From positions 4,917,485 through 4,981,484 of the forward strand of contig CM029369.1 of assembly GCA_017165825.1 (NCBI GenBank): a DNA stretch of 64,000 bases, read 5' to 3'. This DNA comes from Hepsetus odoe. Its lineage: Eukaryota; Chordata; Actinopteri; Characiformes; Hepsetidae. A program made the translations under genes and the position numbers. Below, one piece after another: positions 24,680 through 36,492 of this stretch. How positions within the stretch are numbered: position 1 is the first letter of the stretch; each line of letters opens with the position of its first letter. The notes beneath the pieces are model-generated. The model had not been told where the DNA came from. It made no database searches and saw only the letters and a list, made by a program, of their open reading frames with translations.

Positions 24680-25888
24680 ATGCTTGTTTGTTTTTTGCAC
24701 ACGTTCAAACCTGCCAATACAGAATGCAAGTCTAAGATGAAAATTATTAACTTATATCAATGTAATTAATTATGTAATTACATTACCCGTATATGATTAA
24801 TTACATATATATGGTTGTATATCAAAGTGATGCCTAACTTTATCTTTAAGCTGTCGCCAACTCATCGGTGTACAGCACAAATAAGAAATACTGCAAGTGA
24901 AACGGCTTCAAACAGGAAATAAGTTTCACCTGAGTGTGAAACACAGACTTTGAAAAGCTTTCACTGGCAACAAAGAGCCTCCACAGGTGCGCACAAGTGA
25001 GCTGATGAAATCTCTGCACATTCAAAGCCTGGGACAATTTGATGCAAACAGATCCATGCTCACTTGTTTCTCAGCTCGCCGCTGTAATTGCTCAGATAGC
25101 CCAGCAAATGCAGAGCCCCCTGGCAGAGCGTGCCACGCTTGTAGTCAATGGCCATTTCATGATTGCCCATTATGATTAAAAGCACAAACCTGAGAGAGGA
25201 GATGACCAAAACAGCGGCCCTGCAGTGGGCAAGGGTGTAATTGGGGTAATTTTCTTCGCTTTGGGCCTTCTTCGTAAGCGTAAACAGCACGGTGCTCTTC
25301 GAGGAAAAGAAAAAGGTCTTTTTTTCCACGGAGCAGGTTTCTGATTGAGTTCAAGTAGAGGAAACCAAACGCACTTTGTGGTTTACAGAAAGGAAATGGC
25401 GGTCAACATATTGCGAAGCCTCAGCCGAGGCGGATTTCACAGCATCGCTTTTTTTTTGCCGTTGTTGTTTGCAGCGCTTCTTGAATGGGTATTTAAATAA
25501 AAGCATGTAGCAGGCGTTTAAAGTGACAGATGGAGCTGCATTCACGGTTTGCTTTCATTACCTCTTTCTACACCTCTGACAAATAAAAGGAGACAGGCAT
25601 CATTCCCTTTAGAGACTAATGAGCTATTGTCTGGCTTCTTGTTTCCTCGCACACATTCTCCTTCTATCTCTCCTTCTGCAACTAAAGCCCTTAGCGGCCA
25701 TGGCCAGTGCTGTACTGAGGGAGTAATGAGTGGGAATAAAGGAGAAAGTCTTTCGTCTTTTCAACGAAAAAAAAAAAAGTGTTGGAAGAAGTCAGGCAAG
25801 AGTCTTACAGCAGGATAAAATGGACTAGATGATGTAAAGGGAAGCATCAGTCATTTCAAGCACATATTTAGTGGATCTACAAGATGAA
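24680..25888. other. no gene; unannotated intergenic DNA
   Basis: I see no exon or repeat family. Base composition is even at 25050-25800, with no simple repeats. Confidence 0.45.
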
Positions 25889-25891
25889 ATG

Positions 25892-26040
25892 GACTTTTTG
25901 TCACTGTGAACACAGAGCGAACCACAATGACATGTTTCTAACCCATTTAACCCTTACACACAGTGTTGCAGAGGGAAGCCAAACATCCAGGCCCAGGGAA
26001 CAGTGATGGGAACGGTATCTTGCCCAAGGGTACCTCTTGG
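25892..26040 (-). repeat. SINE family A fragment
   Basis: The diverged inverted body includes gggaacggtatcttgcccaaggg. Head and tail are lost. Confidence 0.7.
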
Positions 26041-26088
26041 TAAGTGTTTCATCTACTGGGGATCTCTTTGTTGCTTTAGACTCTCACT

Positions 26089-26348
26089 GGGCAGCGGTGG
26101 CCTAGTGGTTGGTGAGTTGGCTACAGAATCTGAAGATTGTGGGTTCCTTTTCCTCACCAGTATGTTGCCCTGAGGTACCCTTGAGTAAGGTACCGTCCCC
26201 GTCACTGCTCCCAGGATGCTTTCATAGCTGCCGCTGATGAACGGTGTGTGTTTGTGCATGGATTAAATGCAGACATCCAATTTTGTTGTGGTTCACCGTG
26301 TGCTGTGCTGCGTGTTCTCACAATGACGAGAGTAGTCACTTTCACTTC
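26089..26348 (+). repeat. SINE family A copy, full length
   Basis: It runs from gggcagcggtggcctagtgg to cgagagtagtcactttcactt and is complete. It lies 49 bp from an inverted fragment (25892-26040). Confidence 0.88.
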
Positions 26349-26429
26349 ATGAAGTGGAAGAAGTATATTTTTAAGAACAGGGCTTCTGAGTTTGAATTCA
26401 GTGGGGGCAGGAGAGAGTTAAATTAAATT

Positions 26430-26430
26430 C

Positions 26431-26474
<44 letters not shown>

Positions 26475-26597
26475 GTATCTAAATATAAATATATATCTGA
26501 TTTTCTTCATTCGACATTTGGTTTATTCATCATCATAATTGTGTTGATGTAAAGGGTTGATGTATGGTGTGTGTGTATGTGTGTGTGTGTGTGTCTT
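26430..26597 (+). repeat. compound (AT)n(GT)n microsatellites
   Basis: AT then GT runs at 26430-26474 and a second GT run at about 26568-26597. Confidence 0.9.
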
Positions 26598-26599
26598 AT

Positions 26600-27790
26600 A
26601 TGCACATACTCCATAACAGTCTGAAAGGCTGCCAGAATGCATTTTGCCCAAAACAACCTAATGCCTGATTTCTTCACTTCAGTTCAATTCTGTAACATAG
26701 ATTCACCTAAATTCACATTCCAGAAACGTTGCCCCTACTGACCAAAGATGGTTGACCATCTAGCAGGAAAAACACTTAAACCATGAGGAAAAGCCACTGA
26801 AAGGAACCAAGACCCAAAAGGAGAAACTTCATCAGATCATAAGGAAGAAACACTGAGAGGAACCAAAACCCAAAAGTGGACTCTGTCTTATTCTGGGCCA
26901 AATCCAATGGCACAGATGTGAAGAAATTCACAAGAAAGCCTATACAGAGGCACTAAGATCAGCATTTACAAGCCTGTCAGAAAAAAATAAATAAATGAAT
27001 AAAAAACACACACCTATTTTCCTTGAATGAACTCTAATTGGCTGGCATCAAGACCATTGTAGAGCAAGTCTACACTCAATGTTAGTTTTTTTTTTTTTTT
27101 AACAAAATAGCCCGACAAACTTTTATATCATCACCACAAGCTTTGCAGTGCCCACTTATCTCATAGAAAAACTCCTGCAAAAAGTAATTTGTGCGAATGA
27201 GGGAGGACACTTCAGAGAAAATGGAACCACCATTTTGGTATCTCTCTCCATTTACTGCCATTCTTTCTTTCCCTCGCCCTGCCTCTTTCTCTCCGTCTTT
27301 CAAACGATGCCACGGGTGCTCTCATTGTCAAGAGGCTATCATGGAGTGATTAGAATACTTATCCGTTCTCTCCCTCCGTAGTTGTGCTTGTGCTCCAGCA
27401 TAACTGGCCTTTCTTTTTTTTGGTATGTGTGAGAGTCTATGATGCCTTGGCTGCACTGAGGTGTGACACTCTACAATTATGGCATTGTCGCCCCACAATG
27501 AGGCTCCATCACGCCATTGTGTAGCGGTTGAATAGAGCGGGGTAATTGCATCAGTTTTTAGGGTCTCACAATAGCCGCGCCCCGCCGGCTGTCGGAGTTA
27601 ATTAAAACGGGGATATTTCCTCACGAGCCGTACAGTTACAGCCTCGAAACTTCTGTTCCTCAAAAGCGCTTCTCAGCTTGCCTCAGTTCAAAAGACGCAA
27701 ACACGTCGCCACGGCCACCTCAGGACCGCTATGGGTTCACCAGCAGAGGAAACGAGCATAGGACCCATCTGGAGAAGTATTAAGAAGACT
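26600..27790. other. no gene; unannotated intergenic DNA
   Basis: No supported feature. The segment 27470-27620 is unusually GC-rich and free of simple repeats for this region (gccgcgccccgccggctgtc). It is the best place by eye for conserved non-coding DNA, but this is not demonstrated. Confidence 0.4.
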
Positions 27791-27794
27791 AATG

Positions 27795-27884
27795 GACAGC
27801 GGTGGCTTAGTGTTTAGGGGACTAGGCCCCAGGATCAGAAGTTCATGGGTTAGAGATCAGTAGGTTGCCCTGAGATACCCTTGA
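27795..27884 (+). repeat. SINE family A, head half
   Basis: The head gacagcggtggcttagtgtttagg runs into the body gagatacccttgag, then is cut by an inverted copy that starts at once. Confidence 0.8.
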
Positions 27885-28122
27885 GTGAAAGTGAAAAGTG
27901 AAAATGAAAGTGACAACCCTTGTCATTGCAAGGTCACAGCACAGCTGACAGTGAACCACAACAAAATTGGACCTCTGCATTTAACCCATGCACACTCAAA
28001 CACTGTGCAGCAGTGACGGGGACGGCACCTTGCTCAAGGGTACTTCAGGGAAACCTATTGGGAAGGGGTTCGAACCCCAGATCATGCGGCTAACGCCCTA
28101 ACCACTAGGCCACCGCTGCCCC
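27885..28122 (-). repeat. SINE family A, inverted copy abutting the previous one
   Basis: It starts tgaaagtgaaaagtgaaaatg, reads through gggacggcaccttgctcaagg and ends ccactaggccaccgctgcccc. The plus-strand text then resumes with caaggtaccatatcc, the missing body of the interrupted plus-strand copy. Confidence 0.85.
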
Positions 28123-28338
28123 AAGTTCAAGGTACCATATCCATCACCCAGGTGCTGGATATGTAAATCAGGTTTTAAACCTGTGCATTGCTATGATAGA
28201 AATACTATGGAGTGTCTTTAAAAGCAATACCTTTGGTGTCTCCAACCGTCACTGCCAACATTTTTTGGTTAACTTTCCTGAAATGCTGAATTTATTGTGG
28301 CTGATTTTATGAGTCCCAAAATTTTCCATTAATGAAAC

Positions 28339-28552
28339 TGGTGTAGTGGTTAGGAAGTTGGGTCCATGCTCGAAAAGTCATGGGTTCGAATCCCAGACTA
28401 ATAGGTTGCTTGAAGTAACCTTGAGCGACCCCATCACTGCTCCCTGGGTGTTTTAAATAGCTGCCCCCTGCTGCACGGTGTGTGTGGGTGAAAAGCAGAT
28501 GTTGAATTTCATTGTGGTTCACTGTGTGCTGTGTTTCACAATGACAGTCACA
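28339..28552 (+). repeat. SINE family A copy
   Basis: It runs from ctggtgtagtggttagg with the intact B-box gggttcgaatcccag to the tail cacaatgacagtcac. Confidence 0.83.
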
Positions 28553-28599
28553 TTCAGTGAGCAAAATACAACCTTTAAATAGCTGCCCCTTGATGTAGG

Positions 28600-28695
28600 G
28601 GCGAAAAGCAAAGAGCCCGGGGAGCAGTGATGGGAATCAAGGGTACCTCAGGGCAACCTAAAGTCACAACCCACGACCTTCAGATCCTGAGGCCA
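28600..28695 (-). repeat. SINE family A fragment
   Basis: The inverted body fragment reads gagcccggggagcagtgatggg to aaggtacc-type and ccttcagatcctgagg text. It is heavily deleted. Confidence 0.65.
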
Positions 28696-28699
28696 GCTC

Positions 28700-29440
28700 A
28701 ACATACTTAAAGGGGAACCAAAGCTTCTCATTGAGGAGGAAGTGGATGGGAGGAGCATTAAGGACAGGAGAAGTTCTCAGTGATCACTGGCCATTAATGG
28801 TGGCTTTGAAGGATAAACTCAGATGTTAAATGAACAGGTTTATGGAGTATTTGGTTCCTGATCTACCACTGCAGGAGAGTGTGCAAGAGCTTGCCCTGTA
28901 AAGACACATTAACAGCAGGAGGAGTAAGTTTGGGTAAGTTTTGGGCAGCTTTTTTTTTTTTTATCGGGGTGCCATTTAAAGCAGCCCAAGTTCTGGGCAG
29001 GCAGACAGAGCCTCTCTGATTAGTAGTCCAGGATGTGAGACTCACTGGAGAAGGAAGCAGATTCAGCAGGTTCATCATGATAGTCAGCATGTTGGTTGTT
29101 CCAGAGGAGACCATCCCTTAGGCTTTCCTGTTCCTCAGCAGAACTGATTTTTTTTCGGCGATTCTGCTCATTAACAGAAAAAAAAAAAATGTGGCTTAGA
29201 CCCACACCAGTCTGAACACACCGACAGGATGTGCTTTCTGCAGCACGAGGACTGGGAAGCTGAACTGACCTCATGTCCGCTCGCACTCTTGCACCCATCT
29301 ACAAAGGTGCTTTCGTGACCCTTCTTGAATTTTCAATATTTTCAAAAAATATATGTGCTGAGATACACAAGTCCTAAAAAGACAAATTAATGGACATTGA
29401 AGCTTTTTAATTGTATTTCCTAAACTTTCCTTTGATCGTT
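28700..29440. other. no gene; unannotated intergenic DNA
   Basis: Nothing recognisable was seen. Confidence 0.5.
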
Positions 29441-29445
29441 ATAAA

Positions 29446-29695
29446 CTGAAAGTGACAACCCTTGTCATTGCGAGGTCACAGCACAGCACACAGTGAACCA
29501 CAACGAAATTGGACCTCTGCATTTAACCCATACACACAAACACCGTGCAGCAGTGGGCAGCTATTGAAAGTGCCCGGGGAGCAGTGACAGGGTTGGTACC
29601 TTGCTCAAGGGTACCTCAGGGCAACCTACTGGTGAGGGAATCAAACCCACAATCTTCCGATGCGGGGGAAACTCCCTCACCACTAGGCCACCGCT
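29446..29695 (-). repeat. SINE family A copy, full length
   Basis: The inverted copy runs from ctgaaagtgacaacccttgtc to ccactaggccaccgct. Confidence 0.87.
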
Positions 29696-29699
29696 TAAT

Positions 29700-30375
29700 G
29701 CGCAGGAATACCAAGACAAAAATAAATACATTTAAAAAAGAGTCAATCATCAGTCAATGATCCCAGCTAAAGGCATTTAATATCATTTACATTAACGCAT
29801 TGCCATCATCCCTCATGCATTAAAAAATCCATAGGGAATGTCACATGGAAGAGAGCGCAAGCCTGGCCACACCATGATGGATGATGCCCATCACACTTGA
29901 TTACCGAAACAGGGAAAATGACTGGACTTCGGCATGAGCTTCAGGGGAAGAAACACAGACCCATGCACATCTCACCCTGCTCACCAACATTGGCTTTCCA
30001 ATGATATCGTTTACGGGAACAAAAAGGCAACATCTGTCATGCACTGCAATAATGACACTTACATCATCAGCTGGGCCTAAATGACCTGCTTCATATGTGC
30101 ACTGCAGTAAAGGGTGCCATTATTTTGGTGTTAAATTTGGACAATCTATACGAGCTGGTCATCAAACAATGCAAGCGATATTTCGTAGATGAATTAGGAC
30201 AGTCTCTCAGTGAGTAAGCTTTTGATTATTTTGACAGATAATTGAGTAATTATGAATAACTTTTCACAGCTTTCAGAAAAAAGTAATTGAATAAGACAAA
30301 TGATTAATACCAATTAATATGCATATAGGTTAAATTAAGTATATTTAATACTTTCAACTCAAATGAGTGAATCTG
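29700..30375. other. no gene; unannotated intergenic DNA
   Basis: Nothing recognisable was seen. Confidence 0.5.
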
Positions 30376-30382
30376 TCATTTA

Positions 30383-30580
30383 GGAAAGCACAGTGCATCC
30401 ATCACCCAGTGGACCAAAACAAAATGCAGCCTTCTGGATATGACTGCAGGGGGCAGACATATCCAGAACCCAGGCAGGAGTGATAGGGACGGTACCTTGC
30501 TCAATGAGTCCAAATGATCCGGGACTCAAACCCACAGCCTTCCGATCCTGGGCCTAGTCCCTAGTACCACAAATAACTCT
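30383..30580 (-). repeat. SINE family A copy, diverged
   Basis: The inverted copy has gcagggggcagacatatccag, agggacggtaccttgctcaa and ccttccgatcctgggcctag. The head is decayed. Confidence 0.78.
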
Positions 30581-30584
30581 AGGC

Positions 30585-31890
30585 ACAGTTTAATTTAAGA
30601 AAATATAATGTTTACACTTTACTTTATAGTATCAGCAATAAAACCAATAAATCAAACAAGGGACAAAAGACAGTCAGCATTTGACTTAATTATTGAAATT
30701 TCGAAGGTAGATTGTGAGGAGAACGTTTAAACAGAAGATAATTTTTATTGGTGATTAAATACCTATTACTTATGAAGAACTTTTTTTATTATTATTAATT
30801 TAGATGAAAATGCAAGTTAAAGCAACATTAATATTTCACAGAGAATCTGTACAGTAATGGGCCTTTTCTACAAGGTGGAGCATTTTGGACAATGAAGCTC
30901 TTGTTTAGTGACATTTAGGGTGGAAAACATAAAAAAAATAACACATTTAGACTTTTGCTAAATGAGATATTTTGTATATATTCACTTCATTTATGCAAAC
31001 TGTAATAATTTGATGCTGAGCTACTTTTGAGTATTTTGGCAAGTATGAGTGTCTGAGATGCTACTTTATGCTTCTTTATCCCTTAAATATTTGTTTTGTA
31101 TTTGTTTCATTGTTTAAGTAATTCTTATACGTTGTTTATAATACCATTGTCCGGGAATGATTAAGAAAAAGACTCAATTAACCATAACGCATTGCTGGTT
31201 GTTCCTGTTAAATTCTGCAGCCTAGTCACATTTCAACCAATCCTGTGCTTGTTTCTGTGATTGACAGCAGCTTTGTCCAATCAAAGATCGAGCTTGGTGA
31301 ATCTCATTTAGAGGGCGGGAGAAAAAGAGGCAGCGGTTGGACAGTGATTTATTAAAACTTCCAAACTAAAAAGTATTCAGAGACTTAATGTCATGTTATT
31401 GGTTCAGATATTAAGTTGCACATCGGGCAAAAGCTTGGATTAACCATACATTTCTCCATCGTTAAGTTTTCAGTAGTTCTTTAAGGCTCCATGTTTATTT
31501 TCTCGTTTTTTCTCGCGAGAGTTGGGCATAGTTAAAACAGGTAAACGTTGGTATCGTTAGTGATGTGTTTCATGAATATGTCACCGCTAGAGTTACAGTT
31601 TATTCGTTTCTGAAGTGAAAGAGGAAAGGGTTCAGCAAGAGTCGGAAGGAGTCGGTTCGCTGAGTTCTCGAGAACCACAAGCTGAAAAACGGATTCGGTT
31701 CATCCGAACTCCTTCCTGTGGACTCGGTTCATCAACACTGGTTTCCGGGAAGTGTGATTTTGTGTTTTTGTGTGTTAGCACTTTCTAACATCTTTGGAAA
31801 TACATGCACATCAACACATGGGGCCCCAACGAGATGAATTAATGTAGTATTTTCAAAAGCACTTTAAATGGTTACTATTTTATTTGGAAC
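30585..31890. other. no gene; AT-rich intergenic DNA
   Basis: No exon or repeat family was recognised. Confidence 0.5.
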
Positions 31891-31896
31891 TGACCT

Positions 31897-32110
31897 CCTT
31901 CTTCTTGTTTTCCAGCTGCTCCCATGTGATTATCAAAGCAGATAATCTGTCTCCACTTCTTCCGGTCCTCTCCATCTTCCTCTTTCACACCCACCGCCTG
32001 CATGTCCTGTTCATCCATAAACCTTCTCTTTGTCCTCCTTCTCTTCATCTTTAACTTCCTTCACCCGATATACTCCTCGTCTCTCCTCTGCTGATGGACA
32101 GGATTAGAAG
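31897..32110 (-). mobile_element. LINE 3' fragment (RTE-like), degraded
   Basis: It shares with 6940-7195 the plus-strand phrases cagctgctcccatg, ctccatcttcctctttcacacc, gcctgcatgtcctg and atactcctcgtctctcctctg, at lower identity and with no open frame. Confidence 0.65.
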
Positions 32111-32189
32111 GGGGTTAATTAGGGGTAGACTTCAAAAAGCTGAGTATTTACTAGGGTTCCACAGTAGGTTTGGTTAAGAAAGAAAATAC

Positions 32190-32720
32190 TTCTTCCTTCT
32201 TCTTCTTTCAGCTGCTCCCATGAGGGGTCACCACAGAGGATCATCCATCTCTATTTCTTCTGGTCTCCTGCATCTTCCTCCTTCACACCTTCTTCAAATC
32301 CTCTCTCGCAAAATCCATAAACCTCCATCATTGGTCACTCTCACTCACTCATTTTCATAGCCGCTTGTCCTAATTCGGGTTGCGGGGCAGACACGCACTC
32401 ACACCTAAGGCCAAATAACATCTCCAGTCTACCTGATGTGTTTGCCTTTGGATGGTGGGAGGAAACATACAGGGAGAACATACAAACTACACACAGACAG
32501 CAAGGACCCAGACTGTCCCGTCTGGGAATCGAACCCAGGACCTACTCACTGTGAGGCGACAGCACCACCCTGCAGCAGGGTTCAACCTGAGCTGTCCCTT
32601 GGATGTACTAATTCCTAATCTTGTCCATCCTCATCATTGCCAACGCAAATCTCATCATTTTAAACTCTGATCCCACCAGATTCGCTCTCGTCTTTTCATC
32701 AGCACCACCGTCTCCAACCC
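32190..32720 (-). mobile_element. LINE 3' fragment (RTE-like) split by another repeat
   Basis: The piece at 32190-32337 repeats cagctgctcccatgaggggtc and catcttcctccttcacacc. The piece at 32579-32720 (ctgtcccttggatgtactaatt, cttgtccatcctcatcattgcc, cagcaccaccgtctccaaccc) belongs to a more upstream part of the same LINE on the minus strand. The fish repeat C at 32338-32578 lies between them. Confidence 0.65.
32338..32578 (+). repeat. dispersed fish repeat C, inserted in the LINE fragment
   Basis: It runs from ctcactcactcattttcatagccgc through tggtgggaggaaac, agggagaacatacaaac and the tRNA-like ctgggaatcgaacccagg to gaggcgacagcaccaccctg. Confidence 0.75.
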
Positions 32721-32729
32721 GTCCAACAC

Positions 32730-33560
32730 TTTTTATTATTCTACTACAATAAGAAGTGGCGGTGATTCATATTGTTGTCTTTAAAACGTCACAGTTGTTT
32801 GATGCCTGCTTGTTGCACAAGCTGATGAAGGCCGGCTGATTTCATTTGGTAAAGGACCCCTGAGTGGGCTAGTTTTTTTCTACTGAATGACGGCAAAGCC
32901 TGTGTTCTCGCCTTTCTGGCTTAATGATTGGTTAGATGTCGGTGACTGCTCAGCAGGACAGGAGGACAGACGTAATGAAGTGCATTTCTTTAAGGCTTTT
33001 TATTGTGAAGGGACTAACTGTTCTCTACTGCCGCTGCATGTGTTAAAAGCATAAAAGCTGTTTGCTAAATTGTTGGACGCAATTAATCAATTAACACACA
33101 CACTTAAATCCTCCAAAGCCGGGCCTTTGGTGAGAGGTTGGTCGGTGTGGTTTTAGTTTGTTTTGTTTGAGAAAGTGCTCCATAAACCTGTTCACCCTCC
33201 CATTGCTGGTTGTATTAAATTTCATCCAGCAAAATAGGCCTCTGTAATGGCATTCTGTCATTAACAATTGTGTTGAGAGCGTTCAACAGGACTCTGACAG
33301 TTACCTAATTTTAATGCCACAGTGTAGCACTTTTTGTCCAGAAAAAAACAAAAAAAAACAAAGCCCAGCATGTGCCATTTGGAGAGTCGGGGGGAAAAAG
33401 TTCAGAAAGTTGGAGCCTAGGAGGGAATTAAACCCCATTTAAAACTCTCCTACTGCTCAGACAGGTCCACACAGCTACGGCAACGCATTCATCAGGTGTG
33501 GAAAATTGAAAAATCTGCTGGATTTTGACCTTCAGAAGGGAGAAACATGTTGCAAATGCA
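32730..33560. other. no gene; unannotated intergenic DNA
   Basis: Nothing supported was seen in this interval. Confidence 0.5.
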
Positions 33561-33561
33561 T

Positions 33562-33606
33562 TTACATTTACAGCATTTGGCGGATTCTTTCTTCCAGAGT
33601 GACTAA
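33562..33606 (-). repeat. SINE family B tail fragment
   Basis: tttacatttacagcatttggcgg and ttccagagtgact match the inverted tail of family B. Confidence 0.55.
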
Positions 33607-33963
33607 AAGAGGACAGCTCAGAAAAGACTCATTGGATGCAAGCCCATTCATGTCCAGTTCCTATTTTCATGGGCTAAAATAACAGTACCTGTGATGAAGT
33701 GGGTAGAGAGACACAACAGGGAGTGTGACATTTAAAATCCAACGGTCCACAGGCTTTTGGGAAGCCGTTTTCGTCCACAGTGTGGTCCACACTCCCACTT
33801 CAATTTTAAACGGGTGACTAAAAAATATACTGGAGGAATTTCAGTCAGGCCTCCAAACATATTAAGCCTCCAAACTCTGAAAAGCGTCCTTAGTTCTTGT
33901 CCTTTTAGAGCTTAGCATTGATCGACCACGACTTCCTGTCCTGTCCCAGACGAGCCCTGATTT

Positions 33964-34350
33964 TGGGGCAGTAGTGGCCTAGTGAAGTGAAAGTGACTAT
34001 CTGTCATTGTGAAACACAGCACACAGTGAAACACTTCTCCGCATTTTACCCACACACAACGTGTAGTAGTGGGCAGCCATATCCACCACCCATGGAGCAG
34101 TGATGGGGATAGTACATTGCTCAAGGTTACCTTAGGTCAACCTACTTGTCCGGGATGAACTTCTGATCCCGGGGCCTAGACTCTAATCACTAGGCCACCT
34201 CAGGGTAACCTGAGGTGCCGATGAGCAAGGTACCATCCCCATCAGTGCTCCTCGGGCACAGCTTCACTTGGTGGATGGGTCAAATGCAGAGAAAAGCATT
34301 TCACTGTGGGTCACTGTTTGGTGTGCTCTGTGTTTACAGTGAGTCACTTT
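33964..34350 (+). repeat. SINE family A copy split by an inverted family A copy
   Basis: The head ggggcagtagtggcctagtg (33966-33985) is cut. An inverted full copy (about 33984-34197, gaagtgaaagtgactatctg to ctaatcactaggccacc) follows, and the outer copy then resumes as tcagggtaacctgaggtgcc and gagcaaggtaccatcccc through to its tail cagtgagtcacttt. Confidence 0.85.
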
Positions 34351-34439
34351 AACTCCTTAACGGTCTTGAGAAATCGGTCTGTTTTTTTGGTCGGTCTCAC
34401 CATTATCAGCCTCACGTAACATCCTGCCACTTTGGGGAG

Positions 34440-34985
34440 ATCATTAGCAGGGTGTGTTTCCATAGTTGCGTGGATCATACACAGATGTAGGTCTCTGCTA
34501 AAACGATGCAGCAGCTGAACTCCATTATTTCCTGCCCTTTGGCAATAAATAAATCCATGAGCATTTCTTCAAGTTAAACGAGGACAAAACTGAAATCCTG
34601 TTTGTCAGCAAGAAGAAAAATGCTGTTTAATAATCTGGGGAAATTTAATCTGGTCTCTTGGTGTTATCTTTGATTCCAATCTGAACTTCGAAGAAAGCAT
34701 TGTTTTTCCACAAACGCATTATAGCTAAAGTACGACCATTTATAAATCAAGGTGCTCGAAAAACATGCTGGACTCAAACGGACTTCATTACTGTAACTTT
34801 TATTTACTGGCCTCCCAAAAAATTCCTCTGAGCTCAGCTGTTATCCAGAACTAAAAGTAGAACATTAGTTCAGGTGTAAATGCTCCACACAGGCTCCCAG
34901 TAACAGTTATTACACGAGGCATGTAGTGGGCTTGAACCAACCCACGTTACTGATGTTCACTCTCTGAAAACCGTGCTCATTCGCT
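34440..34985 (+). mobile_element. LINE fragment, L2/CR1-like reverse transcriptase end
   Basis: In shifting plus-strand frames I read FFKLNEDKTEILFVSKKK at about 34567-34620 and LGVIFDSNLNFE at about 34659-34695, followed by text resembling ...HYCNFYLLASQ and HRLPV. These are conserved late reverse transcriptase motifs of L2/CR1-type non-LTR elements. Multiple stops show it is a fossil. Confidence 0.72.
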
Positions 34986-35143
34986 GCTGCTTTACGGAAA
35001 GTTCTTTTTTTTTTATATACAGTTCCAACAAGTTTTTTCTTGGAATATTTCTAGAAAAGGTAAAAACAATTTAAAAACTTTTTTAAACTTTTGCCTTTTC
35101 CTGGCACTAACCTTCCCGATTTTGGAGAATTTTTAAAATGAGT

Positions 35144-35163
35144 TATATATATATATATATATA
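35144..35163 (+). repeat. (AT)n microsatellite
   Basis: Ten AT units directly before the possible DNA-transposon end at 35168. Confidence 0.9.
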
Positions 35164-35167
35164 CATA

Positions 35168-35480
35168 CACACTACTGTGAAAAAGTTTTAGGCAGGTGTG
35201 AAAAAATGCTGTAAACAAAGAATGCTTTCAGAAATATAAATAATGATTGTTTATTTTGATCAGTTTACAAAATGCAAAGTGAGCGAACAAAAGAAAAATC
35301 TAAATCAAATCAATATTTGGTGTTACTACCTTCTGCCTTCAAACCAGCATCATTTCTTCTAGGAACACTTGCACAAAGTCAGGGATTCTGTAGGATTATA
35401 GTCGGTGTATGATCAACCAGTTTTACCAAACAGGTACTGATGATCATCAATGTCACACGGAGGTTGAAACACAGTCATGT
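35168..35480. repeat. possible DNA-transposon-derived repeat
   Basis: cactactgtgaaaaagttttaggca, aaatgcaaagtgagcgaac and aatatttggtgttactacc resemble a dispersed fish repeat I associate with Tc1/mariner-type non-autonomous elements. There is no frame, and I cannot see the other end. Confidence 0.4.
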
Positions 35481-35569
35481 TTGGAACGACCGACCAGCCG
35501 AGTTCCTTCAAAAACCGTGTGCAGGTGTACCTAGAAGAACTGATGCTATTTTAGTAGTTGATTCCAGTC

Positions 35570-35700
35570 CAGACCAGTAGGTTGCCCTTGAGCAAGGTAC
35601 CGTCCCCAACACTGCTCCCAGGGTACTGGATATGGTCTGAAAAGCAGAGGATGAATTTGGTTGAGGGTCACTGTGTGCTGTACTGTTTCACTTTCACTTC
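35570..35700 (+). repeat. SINE family A copy, 5' truncated
   Basis: It starts within the body (agaccagtaggttgcccttg) and runs to tgtttcactttcacttcg. Confidence 0.8.
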
Positions 35701-35704
35701 GAAC

Positions 35705-36487
35705 TCCGTTCCATTCATTCGTAAAACAGGAGGAAAGGGGGCGCCTGTAACCCCTGCAGTTGAGTACCAGGACGCTCTGGCAGATCAGGGCATCAGCAAA
35801 GTGGAGCTTTATTACGATTCATCAGATAGTCTGGACCATTGCACAGTTTAACGCTGCACACTCAACTAAACGTCTCCACCCACCACGCTGAAGCATCAGT
35901 GTCAGAAGCGTCAGCGTTTCTTGACACTTACAGGCTACACAGCGACCAACAATTATTCATGAGTCAAATGTTATTAATTTTTTCAGTATTTCATAGGTTA
36001 TATTTCTCTTTTTCAGCTGTGAGATATAATTATTCAAAAAATATTAAACTATAAATATATGAAAGCCATCAAGAATTAGCATAATATATAGTAATATGCT
36101 AAAATAAATACATTTATAACATGGTATTTTGTTGTTTGGCATAAATCATTTATTGCTATTGTTTCAATGAAAATGAAGTTCATTATTGTTATCATCATTA
36201 TTATTATTAATAATCAGTGATACTAATGTTCATTGTGATTACAATAAAATGAAAGCATTGCACAAATTATAGAAGACATTCATCCTCTCAGTCCAAAAAT
36301 GAGACCTTGTGTGAAAAGCGTGCTAAACCACACCTTAAGTAATTTATTCGTGCTAACTCCGCCCCATTTTCAATTGGAAAATGCCACACAACTACTCTCC
36401 TTAATTACTTTCCTTAATTGGTTACTTACTTTTTTTTTTTTAATTGTATGTTAATATCATGACATATTGTTTTCCCAAGATAATGAT
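35705..36487. other. no gene; AT-rich DNA left of the retrotransposon
   Basis: Nothing recognisable was seen. The composition changes sharply at 36493, where the LTR begins. Confidence 0.5.
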
Positions 36488-36492
36488 ACAAA

